Origin: Bryum argenteum
Lineage: Eukaryota > Streptophyta > Bryopsida > Bryales > Bryaceae
Direction: 5' to 3'
DNA length: 64,000 nt
NCBI GenBank assembly: GCA_037043015.1
Contig: CM073328.1
Span: 2,157,409-2,221,408 of the forward strand
Shown: piece by piece, positions 1 through 11,540 of the stretch
Layout: the number at the start of each line of letters is the position of its first letter
Numbering within the stretch: position 1 is the stretch's first letter
The notes under the pieces: generated by a model
What the model was told of the DNA's origin: nothing
Database searches by the model: none
Seen by the model: only the letters and a program-made list of their open reading frames with translations
Position numbers and translations under genes: made by a program

Positions 1-600
1 TGGAAAACAATCAGATTGCGAAACTAGTCGACAGATCCCGCGATAATGAATTTCCAAGTATTTATGGTTCGAGAAATATTGGAATTTATTTGTGCGAGCG
101 TGGCACCGCAGCTGGACATACTAGTATACATACATAAAATCCGAATGTTATGTATATGGGTACTTATTTTAGATCTTATATATTAATGCAAAATTGGATC
201 CAAGTGAGTGCACAGATTATTTTAGAAAATATAGACACATAAACATATTTTAGAAAATATATACACAGAGAAAAAATCGGAACTCATCAATGGTATAGCT
301 CAATAAGTTTCAAACTATGGAGTGATTTAAAAAACAAGTTTTGACCCGTGTCCTCTGAACATGGACATCAAAAGCGTAAGATCAAAACTTATGAAAACAT
401 TCAAAAAATCTATACCTAGGTATAAAAAGAATTATACCCTATTAAGAATCCTCCAGCTACGTATTTTTTTAATACCTATGTTTGAATTTTTTACATGTTT
501 TTTAAAATTTTGATATGACTTTTTTGATGTCCGAGTCCAAAGGATACATGTTAGGACTTCTATATACCGATGTTCTCCAGACAAAGATTTTTAAAAAATA
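1..600. other. AT-rich intergenic stretch, no gene seen
   Basis: AT-rich sequence with short duplications such as two nearby copies of an AATATTTTAGAAAATATA-like string near 215-265. I see no coding frame with family resemblance, no RNA gene and no clear terminal repeats. Confidence 0.6.
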
Positions 601-1328
601 GTATTTAATTAATTTGTGAGTAAAGTCCTTCTCGTCCTCATGGGTAAGCCCTTTATTTGGTGCTTTTCAAAAACAACCCCCTATCCTCGGTTCTCTCGTA
701 GATGGTCCTCCTACTTTTTAAGATTTATAGGATGTCCTCCCTTCCCTTCTTCTCGGTTCCCATGCTTTGGCCCGTTCCCCGTTCCCATCAATTCTTCTCA
801 GTTCCCACAACTTTTCTTTTTGGTTTCCGTCTTTTGTTCCCGGTTCCCATCATTTGTTTGTAGTTCCCATCATTTGTTCGTGGTTCTAAATATTTGTTAG
901 TAGTTTCCATCCTCCTTTCGAAATTCTTATCCTTTAATTTCGAATTTCCAATTCCCCTCTAATGTTTCCTTGATCTCCCCTTCACTCTCTCTTTGCTCCC
1001 ATTTCTATGTTCCATTTTCTTTGTCCCTTTTAACTCCTTGTATTCTTATTATTGGAATCTAATAAACTCTTAATAACAATCAGAGACCATTTACAAAAAC
1101 TCTTCAAAATCTTTAAAACTCTTCATGTAGTGTATATATGACCAAATGATGATGGCCATGACCATGACCATGCATGTATTTACTTTGTGACTAAGATCCC
1201 CCTCATCCGGATGGGTGACTTCTTTATTTGGTGCTCTTCAAGAACTACCCCTTACCCTTGATTCTCTCATTGATTGTGTCCGCTTCCTTTATAAGAATTA
1301 TAGCATATCCTCCCCTCCCTTTGTCTTT
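601..1328. repeat. Imperfect direct duplication rich in GTTCCCATC motifs
   Basis: A unit of roughly 550 bp beginning near 619 (GTCCTCATGGGTAAGC, then CTTTATTTGGTGCTTTTCAA) recurs from about 1188 (CCTCATCCGGATGGGTGA, then CTTTATTTGGTGCTCTTCAA). It carries many GTTCCCATCATTTGTT-like strings. Related strings continue after the CACTA element at about 6340-6800, so the second or a third copy seems to have been interrupted by that insertion. An apparent 94-codon frame inside shows no family features and looks like repeat sequence. Confidence 0.55.
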
Positions 1329-1609
1329 CACTGTAAGAGAACCATCGAATTCTGAATGTCTTAAATAAGACATCTGAAGTCAATTAGATGTCTTAAAAAT
1401 GACTTTTAGACTAAAAGTTGGGTTAGTGTCTAAGAAGACATCAAGAAGACATTTAAAATACAGGAAGATGTCTTGGAAAATATAACGTGTCAAGGTAAAC
1501 TTGGGAGGGTAAGAAGTGCGTCACGTGGAGAACACATCAGCGCCATGTGGACGGGCAGTGCTACATGGCGATGAATTTCATCATGATGTGGAGTTTTTCG
1601 TGGTCAATC

Positions 1610-1725
1610 AAAACGTGATGTGGCGGCGCCAAAATCAAACGTGGACCCGTGGAAAATCTGACGTGGCACCCGGGAAAATCTGACGTGGCACGCGGGAAAA
1701 TCCGACGTAGCATGTCACGTCAGCA
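1610..1725 (+). repeat. Short tandem repeat around GGAAAATCTGACGTGGCA
   Basis: The string GAAAATCTGACGTGGCA, with CCCGGG or CGCGGG spacers, occurs about three times in a row inside the CACTA element. The next-door sequence is rich in ACGTGG and ATGTGG cores. It looks like a small internal array rather than a regulatory region of a gene. Confidence 0.5.
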
Positions 1726-2829
1726 TAGTTTTGACTGCTTTTATATTGAAATATTGGTCATAAAAGACATTGGAAGACATTTGAGGATGTCTTACGAGAC
1801 ATATAAGAATGTCTAAAGAGACATTTTACAATGTCCTATGAGACATCTTACAATGTCTACGGTGATGTGTTTAGTAGTTTAAGTGCATCGTCGGAGTTTT
1901 CTATTTAGACATCGTAGTGATTACTTTTCATATTGCACAATGTCTTAGATGATGCTTTGCAAGATGTGTATAGAATGTTTTCTGTGGTCTTACAAAATGT
2001 ATTATAAGATGTCTTATATGATATATTGAAGATGTCTTCAAGGATGTTTTGGAGGTGTTTCTTGTGATGTTTCACAAAATGTTTTATAAGATGTCTTCAA
2101 AAACAATGTCCCTCCACGATGTCCCTCGACTACCATTACTTGCAGTCGATACCTCTACGGTCCTGTGCATGTCATGTCGTTGCACGTGTTCAATAAGCCA
2201 ATATGGACTGCATTTAAACAGGGGTGTGTAAAGGCAAAGAATCTTGATTTAGTTCTATTTAATTGCACTACCTAGGTAGAAATGGTATTCATCCGGACCA
2301 AGATATCGACACAATTAGACATTCTTGCGGACATCTGCTTAGACATTCACACAAATTTCCTTGAAAACATCATTGAAGACAACATTATATACATCCATGC
2401 AGACATCTGTTCGCGGCCTCAGATTGTGTTTTGCTACCTCTCTGCAATTGTGAAAAAACAACAACTCACTTACTCTAGCATACTTCTTCCATATTCGTGT
2501 ATTCTCTAAGTTTTCCTTACCACCGTATGGGGACCTTGACCCCTCATGTTCCACCCTCTAAAACAAAATTTAATCAACATAATTAAAAATTATTTTATAC
2601 ATCTTCATAGACATGCTCTAAGACCTCCCTACAGACATCATCATAGACATCTGATGACATCTTTAGAGTTTCAACCACAATACATCTACTATAGAAGGTT
2701 TTTCGTTGTCCTCCACAACAAATCAAGCTCTAAAGTTCTTTCCACAACAAAGCATGTATTGTAAGTCATTGAGTTTCTTCCTTAACAAGTTTTAGGATTT
2801 CTTCCATAACAAATCAAATACTAGAAGTC

Positions 2830-3057
2830 TGTTGCGGACAGCAACTCCAAGGCAAGATCAAAGACAAGATTGAGGGGAGACTCCAAAAGGAGATCAAGAT
2901 AAACTAGAAGTGAGGGGATTCCTCACACAAGACTCAGAACGACTGTTGCGGACAGCAACTCCAAGGCAAGATCAAAGACAAGATTGAGGGGAGACTCCAA
3001 AAAGAGACCAAAATAAACTAGAAGTGAGGGGATTCCTCACACAAGACTCAGAACGAC
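2830..3057 (+). repeat. Two-copy tandem repeat of 114 bp
   Basis: The unit starts TGTTGCGGACAGCAACTCCA at 2830 and again at 2944. The two units are almost identical to the end (ACTCAGAACGAC), so the duplication is recent. The start is itself a small inverted repeat. It lies inside the CACTA element; no coding potential. Confidence 0.85.
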
Positions 3058-3149
3058 ACTCAAAGTAAGAAGCAGTAGTATTGATGACCCAAGAAGAGTA
3101 GGTCAATTGGTGTTGAAGAGAGTGAAGAACAACGACCTTCAACTCTCTA

Positions 3150-3470
3150 TATATACTAGGCTAGAAGAAACTTCCGGAGTAAGGTCCTAGAAGCTCTTAT
3201 GGAACCTTCCTGAGGCTCGTGGGAGCTTCCGGGAATCTAGGAAGGTCAAGCGGAACCTTCCGGAAACAATTGGATCCTTATGGAACCTTCCTAAGCTTAA
3301 AAAACCTTCCGAAACTACTAGAACTATCCTGAAGCTTGTGGAAGCTTCCGAAAACTACTAGAGCCTATACGGAAGCTCGGATAAGCTTCTGAAACCAGCT
3401 GGAGGGTTCTAACCTTCCAAAACTCAACTCGCAAAATATACGGAATCTAGGAAATCTTTGAGTAAGAGGC
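3150..3470. repeat. Degenerate array of GGAACCTTCCGGA-like motifs
   Basis: Repeated GGAACCTTCC, GGAAGCTTCCG and GAAACTACTAGA strings are spaced roughly 20-40 bp. They resemble alternating GAA/TTC boxes, but in this context (inside a transposon, no gene) I read them as a decayed minisatellite. Confidence 0.45.
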
Positions 3471-3549
3471 CGATCACGGTAAACTCACGGGGTGTGGATA
3501 ATACCCAGTATGGCATGTCAGTGACAAAGTCCTAAAGTTTCTACACTTC

Positions 3550-3810
3550 AAACACTAACTCCTAAAAAAAACTGAGGCAAAAATGAGCTTTGTGCAATCT
3601 CAACTTTCACTTAAATGGTCTATAACCTAACTGTGGCGGCGGCAGCAAACCCTCGCCACATGAAAAAGCAAACCCTAACCTCGATACTCTAAACACTAAC
3701 TCCCTCAAAAAATAAAGGCAAAAATGAGCTTTGTGCGGCCTCTACTTCTACTTAAAGGTCTCATGACCTAAGTATGGCAGTAGCAGCAAACCCTAGCCGC
3801 CTCTGTTCAT
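3550..3810 (+). repeat. Imperfect tandem duplication, period about 141 bp
   Basis: AAACACTAACTCC starts at 3550 and at 3691. Each copy is followed by GGCAAAAATGAGCTTTGTGC and then a GGCAGCAGCAAACCCT-like string. This is a two-copy duplication within the CACTA element. Confidence 0.7.
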
Positions 3811-5058
3811 CCACTGAAGTCGATGAAAATCATCTCAGTAATACAATGTCTTCTAAGATGTTTCATAAGACATCTATTTAAAAGTTTACAAAGACATTGT
3901 TATAGACATTGTATAACATGTAGATTTCTCCGACATGGACTTTTTGTTTACCGCGTAGATAAACAACTGTAAATTATGAAATTGATGAAATATCCACGTA
4001 TAATTTTGTTCATAAATATGCAAAAATTGCCGTATATATTAAAATAACTATATTTGCTAACTAAGTAACTTTACCAATTAAATAATAATTGAATAATAAT
4101 ATTCTAATCTATTAATATTTTATAATTTTTTAGTTTAATTAAACTATTTTATTGGTATTTATTATTAAAATATTCTCAAATCTACATATAATGATTTTTC
4201 AAATTAAATTATATTATTTGAATATTACTATAAAAATTGGACCAATGAAATAATCCTAGATTAAAAGTTTAATATTATAAAATTCTTTTTTCAATATTTT
4301 TAGTTTCAGAAAATAAAGTTATAATGCACAAGTAAAGAAAGAGTATTTAAAAGGATGTGTGAACCGTCGAAACGGTTCAAGCTTGTTCGAAACACTATCT
4401 ACAAGCGCTAGTATAATATTTTTACGTTCAAAATCCCCAATTGGGGCATTTAGGCTAATTCCTTTGGTTTCCGGAATTTCTAGGATAATTGGAGGGGGTC
4501 TACTTAGATGGCCCGGTGGTTGTTATTCTATTCTAAATTAGTAATATTAAATTGCGTGAAAGATTCATGACATGTTTTAATTATGTTTTACTACTTTATC
4601 AATATTCATAAATTGCTCAAGTTTCCCCCTACTTAATAAGCTAAGAAATTGGTAAAACCCTGCGGAGGAACTGCCGGATGAACAAGTTTCATCTGTGCAC
4701 AATGGATGAAAATTACTCCATCCAAGTCTCCAACTAGGGAGAGAGGGTGGGAGTTAGGGTTAGAAGTTTTTTTGGTGTGTGTGCGTGATTTTTTGGAAGG
4801 AGAGAAGTGTGTGAGGTGAGAAGGAGGATGAGAGTGTTTTTGTAGGAAGAGACATGATTTGAACTACATGATGAAGAAAATACGTTAGAAGAGGGTGTGG
4901 GGTGCTTGGTGGTGGTGTTTAAGTGTGTGTAGGTAAGAGAAAGAAGGAGGAGAGGTGGATCTCCCAACTCGGATCTGGATCTGCCGACTTTGGAGGGGCG
5001 TAGCAGTCAGCTGGAGACGAATTTGCGCACGCCCTTCGGAGGAGAGGAGCGCCTCAAA

Positions 5059-5330
5059 GTCCTTTTTCCAAAAACACCTTGCACGCTGCATTTGAAGCAA
5101 TAGATAAGGAGTTATAGCCGTTGGAAGGAGGAGGGGTGCTGCAGCCGCTGAATGAAGCAGCAGAGCTTTGAAGGACGGTAACACTCGGTCTCCAACGTTT
5201 CTGGAGCTGAGATTTTGGGACAACACAGATCAGGTTGTCCTCTTTCCAAGGACACCTTGCACGCTGAATTTGAAGCAACAGACAAAGAACCATAGCCGTT
5301 GGAATGAAGGAGGGTCCAGTAGTGGCCGGA
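5059..5330. repeat. Imperfect direct repeat, period about 180 bp
   Basis: Two copies of an ACACCTTGCACGCTG block, each followed by TTTGAAGCAA and then ATAGCCGTTGGAA, begin near 5080 and near 5250. Overlapping open frames on both strands exist here, but none resembles a known family. The region is more GC-rich than its surroundings and could be gene-derived sequence captured by the CACTA element. Confidence 0.55.
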
Positions 5331-5469
5331 GGCAACATGAAGGAAGCCCACCCCTTCTCAATTCCTTGATGTTTGAGTGTTTTATGCAATTGGTTTAGTG
5401 TGTGTGGTTAGAGAAGTAACATTATTTTAAAATTAGGTGGCTTTAGTCACCCAAAAAATATTGTGTTCT

Positions 5470-5675
5470 TTGCATTGATTTGGTTGCTTGAATTTGCTTG
5501 TTGGTTGTTTGAATTTGCTTGTTGGTTGTTTGAATTTGCTTGTTGGTTGTTTGAATTTGCTTGTATGTTTGTTTGAATTTGCTTGTTTGATTGTTTGAAT
5601 TTGTTTGTTTGGTTGTTTGAATTTGCTTGTTTGGATGGTTGAATTTGCTTGTGTGGTTGGTTGAATTTACTTGTT
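5470..5675. repeat. Minisatellite, about 21-bp unit TTTGAATTTGCTTGTTGGTTG
   Basis: Roughly nine imperfect units of GAATTTGCTTG plus TTGGTTGTTT follow one another. On the minus strand they read as an Asn/Gln/Ala/Ser-rich open frame, which is a by-product of the repeat rather than a gene. Confidence 0.8.
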
Positions 5676-6333
5676 GATGTTTCGTATTGCAATTAGTTTT
5701 TAAATATCTTTAGATTAGTCTGCGATCTTTTGAATTGATGCAATTTGGAGGTTTTTGGTTGTTCTTTGGCTCATTTGATCCCCATAATTGAGCCCAAAGC
5801 TCTAGTGATTGATTGGAGGCAATTTGAGCCTCCCAACCTAACAATTGGTGGAGTCTTACTCTTAATTCATTGGTAAATGGGTGTCTATTGCTTGGAAGGT
5901 CAAATTGTTTGCATTCCTCCCTCACGGCCCAAATTGTGAGTTAGAACCGGAACACCGGGATTTAACCTCACATGATGAAGTTCCTTTTTTTTTTTCCAGA
6001 TGTAAACCGCTGCTCATTATCATGTTTTTTTTACAATCGGGCTACTTTCTACCCTCCTACCGGTAACTTTCAGGGTATTCTCTTAGTGAAACCGGAATTT
6101 TTTGGCAACGTGGGAGTTTCATGTTTAATGCGATGTCTTAGTAGACATCTTATAAATCATCCACGTGTCTTTGGATGTCTTCAAGTTATCGAGCACTCTT
6201 AGTTGAAGACATCTTCAAAACGACAAGATATCTTCTCATCTTACAAGACATTTTGCAAGATAGCAAGACATCTTAAAAGTGATCTTTCCAAATCTTAAGA
6301 CATCTAAAATTCGATGGTTTTCTTATAGTGTTT

Positions 6334-8968
6334 GTTCATTGTGCTTTTCAAGATTTATAGCATATCCTTCATTTAATGGATCCCTTGTTCCCAGTTTTTT
6401 GTCCTCTTTTCTGGTTTTCCATTTTTTTTGTTATTGATCGTTCCCTATCTTTAAATTTCCGTTCCAGGTTTCCATCATTTGTTCCCAATTCCCGATTCCT
6501 CATCCCCCAGTTCGCCTTCTTGGTTTCCATCATTCGTTCCCGATTCCCATAATTTGTTCCTAGTTCCTATCATTCATTTATGAGTCTCATTATTTGTTCT
6601 TGATTTCCATCCTCCGTCCCAGTTCCTAGTTCTTGTCCCATGTTCCCAAGATCTCCTCTTCACTCCTTACTTTGCTCCCATTTTACATGTTCCACATTCC
6701 TTATCCCTTTGACTCCTTGTCATATTAATGGGATCCAATGAACTCTTAATAACAATCAAATACCACCTACGGAAATCCTTCAAAATCTTTAACCCTTTCA
6801 TGACCAATCAACCAAATATGGTCGCTGAAGTGTGGTTATTCCATGATTGAGTAGAATCTGTGTAGAAACAACAAAATGTTAGAGAACAACGCCGGAAGAG
6901 GAGTGTGTGGTGGATCTACTACACAAAACAACGATGCATTTGGACTCGTACTCCGCCTGGTAGAGCTGCCTATACATGGTGATGAGTATGAGATATGGTA
7001 GCTGGTTTGGAAAGAAGTGAGAAAGATTCATGAAATACGGCTATCGAAGACACATGACACCAATTCTAAGGGTCCTTTGGGAACATGGGGGTACTACTCA
7101 ATTGGCTCCGTCGTTAAAAGAAGAGTTGATTTCTTTTGGCAACCCTACACCGTCTATAAAAGCGTATACGTTTGTACAATGTGAAATCCTGCCCAAAAAG
7201 AATCAACACATCTTTTTTGCACACTGATACTACGTCAAGGCTCGGCGTCTGATGAATGTGACCATGTCTGATTTTTCAATCTGACCATATTTGCTACGAT
7301 ATCCCATGTATTTCTCGTACGCTACCGTATACAAGGAACTGGGTTCTTGGTCTCTTTTCACAATTTAAGTTTCATAAATGCTCAAAATGCAACGCTCCTG
7401 GTGTGGTTGGATAGATCTTCAAACTCTCTACAATATTGACGACATGTGTTTTGCCCAAATTTGGATATTCTGGTCTCTAATCCTAGTAAAAAGCTTCGAG
7501 GTCATGTATATGCTATGTACTGCACTTGACTCGGAACATCATAATACTCTAGTTCATACGGTAGATCTGACCCATGTTTGACCACTAGCATGTATATGAA
7601 GTTCACTACACATTTATACGGTCGGATCTTAATTTTGACCCTTCATGTGTTCAATGCACACCAAAATACATCCAGACACCTCAAAAAAACTTCGACTTCC
7701 AAAACAGGAGTGGTCATGAAAGGGTAAAAACTCTTCATACCGTGTATACATAAGCAAACCGGACTGTCACCCGCAACCGGCCTACCACCGGGAAGGATCG
7801 GCAAGGACAGACAAACAAAACCCTAATCGTGTTCTTTTATATAGAGATAAAAATTCTCAAGATTGATTTTTTATTTACTTTTATCATACTCATACATTTA
7901 CTAAAAACTACTACATGGTAAATTTCAAATTCTTCAACGGTTGTGAAAGAACGAATAGCATAAGCTATGATTCTCATATCATAATTAAATTTTATCACCA
8001 ATTTTGACCCCTTGCATCTTACATTCCTTTCACACCTTACAGAAAACACCTATGCAAATGTATAAGGCATAAGCATTTTGTCACAATCAAATTTCTTCAA
8101 GTCACATTTACTTTAGCAAAGTGAATTTTGATATTTTCCTTAAAATGTTTTGGAATTATATGATTGTGCACAAGTTTTTAGGAAAAATCAATAACCGGCC
8201 CCCTAAACCTTAAATATTCTAACTCTTTGTAATATAGAAGGGTACTAATTACATATCAAGGAACTTCAACTTAAATATGTTGTATTTGCAATCAAATATC
8301 AATCTTGTTTATAGTTTCAGAAATGTTCATTGAATATATTATAAATGATTCATACGTGCAAGAACATTGTCCAAGTTAGGCTGCTGCCAGACTACCGGCA
8401 GTGAGTAGGCAGCGGCCGCTGCGATTGGCGGAGAGGAGACCGTCATTACCACACAACAAGCAATTTCGGCAAAGGCAGCGTGACCTGTCCTGCCAACTTG
8501 CATGCGAAAACTACCGGGCGGAAGTGCCTGGAAATCCAACATTTCCGGTCACATCATCGGCCAAGAGACAGAGAGTGTGTGTTACCTCCTCCGGCAGTTG
8601 CTGACCTGGCCAAGCCGGGCTAGGCCCTAATCCTAGCCACCACCGGTCAGCGAGCTGCCGGTAGTCGGGCAAGGGCCGTATATTGTTCAAAATTACTCAA
8701 AAGTATCCCTCCCCTTACTTTTCGTCTACATGAACCTTTTCCGTCGGTTCCACGTCACTTTTTCGTTGTCCCTGCCGATAGTTGCTGTGTACAGAAAACC
8801 CTAATTCTGCGTCAATAGATTCTTTCAGTCGCTCTTCGGAGACAACTGACTTTTTGCAGTAGAATTTCTTGCACGATGGCATGTCGCAACTCTGCTTGTT
8901 CTGTTTCTTTCGTTATCGAATGATTATATTAGCTCGAGGAGGCGTGGAGTGAGGTGTCAGAGAGAACA
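6334..8968. other. Intergenic DNA and upstream region of CTNNBL1
   Basis: From 6334 to about 6800 the GTTCCCATCATTTGTT-type repeat resumes. A frame at 7030-7227 and others up to 8050 show no family I recognise. From about 8340 base composition rises towards genic levels and an 11-bp inverted pair (ACTACCGGCAG near 8390, CTGCCGGTAGT near 8656) is visible. This part probably includes promoter and 5' UTR of the gene starting at 8969. No TATA box is obvious. Confidence 0.4.
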
Positions 8969-11540
8969 ATGGCGTCGCTGCAGCAGGGCAAACGGAAGCG
9001 CGATGACGGAGTCGCCAATGGCAATGGAGTCTCCGACGGGGATGCATTGGAGAGCCTGGAAGCGGCCAGCGATGTAGTGGAAGTGATCGACGTGCGCCGT
9101 TTGAAGAAGCTGGTTCTTGGCTTCGAGCGCAAGCTCCGGGACAATTTGGAGGCTCGCATGAAGTTCGTGGACCAGCCTGAAAAATTTATGGAGTCGGAAA
9201 TCGACCTCGACGAAGAGGTGAAGAAATTGCATGCATTGGCTGCCAATCCCGACCTGTACCCGGAGCTCGTTCGTCTCGGTTCTGTACCGTCGGTCTTAGG
9301 GTTACTCAGCCACGATAACACAGACATCGCGATGTCCGTCGTCACATTGCTTAGCGATTTGACCGATGGCGACGTAATCGGCGAGAGTGATGAGCCGGCG
9401 TTGGTCTTAGTGGACGCGCTTGTTGAAAACAATGCTCTGGAGCTTCTGGTGCAGAACTTAGGGCGGATGGATGAAACCGACAGTGACGAGGCAGCAGCTG
9501 TTTTTAACACGCTTTCCATCATGGAGAATATGACGGAAGTGAAACCCGCGGTGTCTGAGCTTGTGTGTGAGAGGACGAAGCTGTTGAGATGGATTTTGAA
9601 TCGGATCAAGTTAAGGGAGTTTGACAGTAACAAGTTCTACGCGAGCGAAATTTTGGCCATTTTGCTGCAAAGCAGCGTGGCGAATCAGAAGCGCCTGGGG
9701 CAGCTCAATGGCGTGGACACGTTATTACAAGCTGTAGCGTTTTATAAGTCGAGGGATCCCAAGACTGCTGAAGAGGAAGAGATGCTTGAAAATTTGTTCA
9801 ATAGTCTGTGTAGCGTGGTGATGGTGATGGAGAACAAGGACAGGTTTGTCAAAGCTGAAGGCGTTGAGCTTATGATCATCATCATGAAGCAAAAGAGGCT
9901 TGCTTATGGGGCCGCCATGAAGGCTCTGGATTTCGCCATGACAAGGTGCCCGGCCGCTTGCGAACGCTTTGTTGATGTCTTAGGGCTCAAAACGCTCTTC
10001 GCTGCTTTTATGGGAAAGGTACTTGTCGCTCTCTGTCTACCTTAATAACAGTCGTTGTTGCCTAGGGATACTTTAGCGTGCTACAAACCTGCTTGCTCAT
10101 ATTGTACAGATTCTTCCAAATGAGGCAGTAGAAAACTCAGTGCCTTCATATGTGGTCGCATTGTCTCATGCTTGGCCTGTAAATTTCGTCAGATACCTGT
10201 GAAAGGAAAACACAGAGGTGACAGAAATTTGGAGGAGATTGAGGAGCGTGTGATCTCAATTGTTTCTTCTCTCTTTGGTAAGGTCTTATTGTTATTTCCT
10301 TCTATGTTACGTCTCAGTATCTTCTCGGTATAGTTCTCATTGCTGACTGTAAAACGGCAGCAAGTAGGTCGTACCTACATTGCTATTATGCCTGACCTGA
10401 CGAATTGGAAACTGTCTATTGCCAAAACCTCATCGTCTCATTGGAGCCGGTTGTGATTAGTGATTATGAGATTTTGAATCCTATCAGTTATAGCTGTTTA
10501 TATCAGGCTCTCAAATGGCTGTTTTCACAGGTGGTTTGACTCGGGGTTCAAGACGAGAGCGGTTGCTAAATAAGTTCGTCGAAAGTGAATATGAAAAGAT
10601 TGACCGGCTTATGGAGCTCTACCTCAGGTGAGTCGATGAATTTGCGTACAATCTTCATTTCTGCCAACGGGACAATGCAGTACCATAAGATTCTCATTTT
10701 CTTGAAAGCATCTGTTATTATGTTCTGGGACTAAATAGTCAACCTCAGACCTATTTTCTCGTTGCTTACGAATGGATTACTGTATGGTATGGTGGAGCAG
10801 ATATGCTGATCGTGTTAAAGCCGAGTCAAAAAGGCTTGATGAACTTGGCGATGATGAAGACCTTGAGGTTAGTCGTCTCTATGATTGTCCTCATCATCTT
10901 GTTTCACTCATTTTCGGCTTACGTAGATATCAGTACCATACTAGAACCTTCTCTGATCTCGTAGGGGTTACAGTGACCGTCTTGGAAATTGTCCAATTCT
11001 GGTGTTGTAAATCATGAGCAAATGCCTCCACTTTGGCGTTTGCGAAGAGCCTGACAACAACTTAACTTACCGAGTGCAGATGGACGATGATGAAAAATAT
11101 CTTGCCAAATTGGAGGCAGGTCTTTACACTCTGCAGCTATTGGCTCTTATTATGGCACACATATGGGCGTCAGAGTAAGTCTATCTTCACATGTGTACCT
11201 CTGTTCTGGCTTTCTAGAATAACTTTCTTGTTTGGCCTTCACACGATCTAACCATTTTCCTTATCCTTCAGAAACGCTGGCATGCGAGAAAGACTCGGAC
11301 TACTATTGAAACAACGTCGACTTTCAAGGGATGATATTAAGGCTGTCTTACAGGTTTGCGCCCTCATCCTGAAGCATTTGTTGGCTGAATACATTGCAGC
11401 ATAGTATTAGATTACCTGGCATATCGCTCACTGAAACATGCATGATACAGGAGTTCCACGACAACATAGGAGACATGGATGGGGTAGAAGAGCGAGACAA
11501 GCGACGAAGCAAGATCCAGCGGCTAATTAGTTCCATGTGA
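8969..11540 (+). CDS. CTNNBL1: Beta-catenin-like protein 1 (CTNNBL1), spliceosome-associated ARM-repeat protein
   Basis: Model of seven exons: 8969-10018, 10193-10277, 10531-10627, 10801-10867, 11080-11174, 11272-11353, 11451-11540. All introns are GT/AG, phases agree and the product is 521 aa, near the family's usual length. The first 350 residues lie in one exon. A basic KRKR at residues 8-11 looks like the family's N-terminal nuclear signal. An acidic helical stretch (residues 60-80) follows, then ARM-type helices with the conserved DNTDIAM and KFYASEILAILLQ blocks. The C-terminal exons hold SRRERLLNKF, DRLMELY, KLEAGLYTLQ and DNIGD, all characteristic of this family. CTNNBL1 binds CDC5L and other Prp19-complex members and acts in nuclear pre-mRNA splicing (known for the family). 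The start was chosen at the first ATG giving the usual N terminus. No relation to adjacent genes. Confidence 0.95.

Larger units (their letters stand above)
1329..6330. mobile_element. CACTA-type DNA transposon, 5.0 kb, no transposase recognised
   Basis: The left end reads CACTGTAAGAGAACCATCGA from 1329. The inverted right end reads CACTATAAGAAAACCATCGA, ending at 6330. Over 36 bp the termini differ at five positions. Both are flanked by TTT (1326-1328 and 6331-6333), matching the 3-bp target duplication of the CACTA (En/Spm) superfamily. Inside both ends, many copies of AGACATCTT or its complement lie at about 1345-2110, 2310-2660, 3840-3930 and 6120-6310, the subterminal repeats typical of this superfamily. 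I found no DDE transposase domain, so it is probably non-autonomous. The interior carries minisatellites and tandem duplications listed separately. Confidence 0.8.

Noticed and set aside
3150..3470. Heat-shock elements of a promoter (alternating GAA/TTC)
   Set aside because: They lie inside a transposon with no gene nearby and look like a decayed minisatellite.
4734..5389. Overlapping open frames of 77-113 codons on both strands
   Set aside because: They overlap in several frames, follow duplicated GA-rich blocks inside the CACTA element and have no family motif.
8390..8666. 11-bp inverted pair ACTACCGGCAG / CTGCCGGTAGT as ends of a MITE
   Set aside because: Matching does not extend beyond 11 bp and there is no target duplication; it lies in the probable CTNNBL1 promoter region.
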